DNA of 64,000 nucleotides, taken from contig NC_085124.1 in NCBI RefSeq assembly GCF_030269925.1, positions 5,642,001 to 5,706,000 on the forward strand, written 5' to 3'. Within the stretch, counting starts at the first letter, position 1; the number at the start of each line of letters is the position of its first letter. Both the position numbers and the translations under genes were made by a program. The stretch comes from Bombyx mori (taxonomy: Eukaryota; Arthropoda; Insecta; Lepidoptera; Bombycidae). Shown here in pieces: positions 60,083-64,000 of the stretch. Below the pieces are notes generated by a model, which worked only from the letters and a program-made list of their open reading frames with translations, was not told where the DNA came from and searched no databases.

Positions 60083-63067
60083 CTAATCTACATCCTCAGT
60101 CCTCACAGGATGTGATAATGGTATAACAGATTGTTTATTAATGTCTCTCGAACAGGCTTTTCTCATATCTGTAAAGATTAAGAAATTATACATTGGTCCA
60201 ATAATAATAAAAAAAATATATATAAATTTTATGTTAAAAAACTAATTGAATAAGCAACTTGCCATAGGCATCTTCATCGGGATCTCCAGAATAATATTCT
60301 AGTACTGTACGATAAACAATGTAACCTAAGTTTTTATACATATTTATTGCTACTTTATTGCTCACTCTTACAAACAAATCCACAAAATATGCTTTTTTCC
60401 TGAAAAATAATAATAATAATTAGGTAATAAAGCAAAAAATTGAGTTTTTACCAACTTCAGCTACCTCAAGTCTTAATAGAAAGTACTTTCATAGATAATT
60501 TGGTATTGAAGAAAATCAACATGGATGGTTGATATTTCTGTCATTAATTTTTAGTGATAGGAATTCTCACTTATGTTGCAAAATTGGAATGAAAATAAAT
60601 CATCATAAACATATATAATTTTAAGTGGTATGTCCACATGTGCTCTTCATATTTTTCTTTTGATGGTCTACTTCCTTTAATTGCATTTAATGATAACAGC
60701 ACTCACTAATATTGTTTCAAATTATACCTTACCAAGTAATCAATATTAATTGATCACAATAATAAGTTTCGCTCATATATCAAATCAAAAAATATTTAGT
60801 GTACATCTCCCTTCTACGAGAAGCTGAAATAGTCCCTTTGGCTACCAGTGAATAAGGAAAAAAGGTACATAATATGAGCTTAGTGTACGTAAATACCCAG
60901 AGTTACTGGGGATTATGTTTTGACATTACTTTGGTTTTGATCATTACTATAATTTGTTTTTTGGAGAATTGATTTCTTCACATACTTAATTTAAAATTAG
61001 ACCACTGGCTAGATATGTTTGGGATTGATTTTGTATTAAAAACAACACTAAAGCAAAACTTACTTTTCAGATACCTCTTCAAGTAAATTCATTAATGTTG
61101 CTGCAAGTCCAAGTCTTCTGTAGTCTGGACTTACTGTTAAGGCTGTAACATGACCATGCCAATTCTCACCATGACCTTCAGCTTTCCCCATTACTGAAAT
61201 TTTAAATACTTTATAGACAAGGAGTGCCATTTGATATGGTTCACTTACATCACAGCAATAAATATTTGTATCCATTACTACTATAATTAATAAAAAACTT
61301 ATTTTATTAATTATTAACTTATTTTACTTCATCAAGAGAGAGAGTAGAGAATTCATCAAGATTTTGTGGAACCAGGTGGGAAGCTAAAAATAAGCATGGT
61401 CCAAGCTACAACTTTTGTTTTATTTTGTTTGTATAATTATATTATTATAGTATCTTTCACAAATATAGTGGACTAGAAAATGAGTCCTGATCTTGTTACT
61501 GAAGTCAGAAGTCAGAATTTCATCATAGATAAGCATTTTCATAACTTATTGAATTATGATTGTTTTGTGGTTATTTAATTAAATATGTATTTTAGTATTA
61601 GTTATTTATGTTTCTTTAATGTCAATTGAGGGGCCGTTCAAGTATTACGTAAGCACTACAGGGGGGCAGTTATTTGCTTTGCTTATTTTTGATGACATGG
61701 AGGATGGGGGGGGGGTCTAGATGGTCATTACCTCAGCAGTAGTTATTTACTTTTTTAAACGTATTGGCAACCTACACATTGTCTATGCTTGAAAATGAAA
61801 TGCATTTTCAGGGATTCCCATAAATAATGAATAAGTTTAGGTGCTTGCTTGGGACCGAGTAGGGGAATTATTGCACTCCTATAAATGAATATGATGTGCG
61901 TTAAAGTCCTCTATTCTATCCCTATTGTTATATTTATTTTATAACTGCTGCTCATTAATCATTAAAAAAATTAGAATACATTAGTAGAAAAATTGTGCTG
62001 ATGTTTAGATTGCATTGGGGGTCAGAGCTTTGCTTACTTTTGCTTAGAAGGGGAAAGGGGGTGAATAATTATAATAAATCTGCTTATGTAATACTTGAAT
62101 GGCTCCTAAGGATGTCCAGTAGAGAAAGATTGCATTAGGTCCACATTTGTATAATGCATTGCTTAGGTCAGAAAGGAGTAAAAATGTTTGATGTCCAATA
62201 GGTATTTTTGGGTTTAAATCCTGTATTTGAGTCGTCTATTATCAAAGGTGGCAATCTGTACATTTGGACAAAAAAATTTTATTGATATGTCAATACAGAT
62301 TTATTTGAATATAATCGTCTCCTTCAAAGAATACGGTTCAAAACCTGCATTAAATAAAGGTTAATAGTTAACCTGTTATTTATCTAAGATGTCGTTCCGA
62401 AGAGTTTTGTGACTGCCAATGGAATACAAAGTCAATAATTCGTTTTTCTGATTTACCAATCATTGTCCAAAAGTCAGATTGCCGCCTTTGATAATAGTAG
62501 ACTCATTTATCCTTTATTTCAGAAGGTGGACCATACAGATTTTTTTCATTTTGTAGTTTGCTTTCACTATGGTTTTATTGGTAGTGTCCTGGTAAAACCT
62601 GAATTATTGTCTAAATAAAGCTACAATTAATCATGAAATAAGTTGGTAGTTTTGTTTGCTTTGCAGTACATTGGTTAAAACACAAAAAACATACTGTATC
62701 CCATAATTTCTCCACTAGGTGATTCCACAACTTGAAAATATTCTGGCCAATGTGCCAAATATTGCGTGTAAAACGATAGGCCATATGTCTCTGTCAGCGG
62801 GTCTAGATTCCTGAAAAGTCAATAAAATTGTGCAGTTATTGATTTGTTATTGTGAGTGAGATGATTTACGACGGTAAAAGAAGAAATGTTCGTAGAAGTA
62901 AGGCAAATGAAATTAAATCTAGATCGTGAGCATGATAGTTAATTTGCCGAATACTGTGGGGACATTAATAGGTTAATCATAGAAACCAAAAGGTTAATTT
63001 CCAACAAAACTTACACATTGTTAAATCTCAGCATATCTTCACACGTAAACGGTCGTAATGTTGTCAT
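60083..63067 (-). CDS. Naa20: N-alpha-acetyltransferase 20, catalytic subunit of NatB
   Basis: Acetylates N-termini beginning Met-Asp/Glu/Asn/Gln co-translationally at the ribosome, with Naa25 as partner (family knowledge). Five exons on the minus strand: 63015-63067, 62695-62810, 61064-61193, 60263-60399, 60083-60168; product 173 aa against 178 in human. It starts MTTLRPFTCEDMLRFNNVNL and shows the GNAT fold motifs: HVTALTVSPDYRRLGLAATL with the acetyl-CoA binding R82-R-L-G-L-A87, and FVDLFVRVSNKVAINMYKNL. The C-terminus (PDEDAYDMRKACSRD, then PLSHPVRTEDVD) matches the family. Intron 4 uses a GC donor (G|GCAAGT) with a normal AG acceptor; every other junction is GT-AG and all phases agree. 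The start is 204 bp from a pogo-like transposon. Regulation not visible. Confidence 0.96.
61629..62108. mobile_element. MITE candidate of about 480 bp
   Basis: Inverted ends of about 26 bp: ggggccgttcaagtattacg at the left, complement of taatacttgaatggctcc at the right. G-rich runs lie just inside. No open reading frame. Located in Naa20 intron 2. Confidence 0.65.
62228..62506. mobile_element. MITE, copy 2 of the 13484-13757 family
   Basis: Near-identical to 13484-13757 in opposite orientation, with the same terminal repeats (ctattatcaaagg-ggcaatctg). Located in Naa20 intron 2. Confidence 0.85.
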
Positions 63068-63271
63068 TTTCGTTTCTTAAATTATATTTATAAGTAGGTT
63101 TATAGGTAGGTACCTTTAATTAATTATTAAATACTGTACCGTACCTTACCTACCTAGCATTAAAATCATAGAATAAACACTTAATATATTTGAGTATACC
63201 GTACAATGGGGTAAATAGGGACAAAATCGACCTTCAGATTGAATTTTAAAATAGTTCCAATTAAATACCGG

Positions 63272-64000
63272 TAAAATGGGGCGATTAGGGATTGAAAGGC
63301 GAATCGGGAAAAAACCTAGAAATTCTTTCGACGCTCAATATAAGTTTTATATTCGTTGCAAAATCTTCCATTTTTTTGTAGTTTAATAGTAGAATGTTGA
63401 AAGTTCACAAAACAACTCTGAATATGCATGATAATAGCTGCTAACTTATAAAAAATCGCGTTTCAAATTAACTTCCTGTGGTGGTAATTATTTTAGTGCT
63501 AGAAACTTTGCTCTCTTTTATTTATTTGATAATAATAGAAGACGACTATGATTTATAAACGTTATTTAGTGTTTGAACCAGCATATATATTAAAGGTAAG
63601 TCTCAGTTGTTATTGGTTTTAATGTATTTGATTAAATAAAAATACATGTAAAAATCTGTTGTTTTTGGGGATATTGGGGACGTCTTAGGTACAAATAACA
63701 ACGAAAAAGGGGTCAATTGGGATGAGAATACGTGAAATGGAAACGACCTCAGTATAAATAGGTACAGGTTTGTAGGGTTGTCTATGTAGTTATAACAATA
63801 TTTTTTAAATTTGTTAGTAAAAATCTGGTTTATCGAAGCGAAATTGGGAATAAGTCTTTAGTTGAAATAGATAAGCAATTTAATATAAGTAAGTCGATTT
63901 TGCAGAGACATGTAACAAGATCAATGAAATCTCAAGGTGGACAAAAATGTCTAAGTAATACATAATAAAATATTTAATATTTGTTCAGAGTGGGGGTATT
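63272..64000 (+). mobile_element. pogo-like DNA transposon, copy 2, internally deleted and cut by window end
   Basis: Starts TAAAATGGGGCGATTAGGG and follows copy 1 (52096-53613, reversed) almost base for base up to about 63833. About 190 bp are then missing, removing the spliced-leader acceptor, the ATG and the first third of the HTH frame. The remainder (EIGNKSLVEIDKQFNISKSI...GGQKCLSNT, stop) continues in register. The right end lies beyond the window. Confidence 0.75.

Overview
This is eukaryotic, AT-rich, intron-bearing DNA from a lepidopteran, almost certainly the silkworm Bombyx mori or a close relative. The host call rests on repeats: several copies of the tRNA-derived SINE Bm1, BMC1/L1Bm-type LINE tails, and Lep1-like non-autonomous Helitrons (start TCTATACTAATAT, end CTAG inserted between A and T). 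All coding genes have GT-AG introns, with one GC-AG exception, and their encoded proteins match insect housekeeping or chromatin families.

Layout. (1) 56-1205, minus: 5' four coding exons of CoREST (ELM2 and first SANT domain); the rest lies left of the window. (2) 1206-11951: about 10.7 kb without a convincing gene, holding a hAT scrap, a 60-bp tandem duplication, one orphan THAP-like exon candidate and a dead mariner with very long inverted repeats. (3) 11952-29533, plus: a 13-exon Dph6 (diphthine-ammonia ligase with C-terminal RidA-like domains), introns packed with MITEs, Helitrons, LINE tails and Bm1. (4) 33318-51524, minus: a 14-exon e(y)3/SAYP (PHF10 family, 2548 aa), with a 5.3-kb first coding exon, SAY domain and C-terminal PHD fingers. 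(5) 51560-56519: transposon-filled divergent intergenic region (pogo-like element, BMC1 tail, Bm1, hAT remnant). (6) 56520-60036, plus: crooked neck (crn), splicing factor with HAT repeats. (7) 60083-63067, minus: Naa20, the NatB catalytic subunit, tail-to-tail with crn with only 46 bp between stop codons. (8) 63272-end: a second, internally deleted copy of the pogo-like element.

The five genes are not an operon or a pathway cluster. CoREST and e(y)3 are both chromatin regulators (LSD1/CoREST corepressor; PBAP-type SWI/SNF plus TFIID coactivator), Dph6 completes diphthamide on elongation factor 2, crn serves spliceosome assembly, Naa20 N-terminally acetylates proteins. I reconstructed all five by joining exons at splice sites with phase checks; every junction keeps frame.

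No prokaryote-like defence or biosynthetic system is present. The most interesting items are in e(y)3: a roughly 19-copy KLxIKPxxKP-like repeat array, and a third, KMT2C/D-like PHD module after the canonical double PHD. Others are the uORF whose stop overlaps the e(y)3 start (TAATG), the nested retro-insertions with visible target-site duplications inside one TTAA-flanked MITE, and a pogo-like family whose two copies both carry only a short HTH open reading frame.
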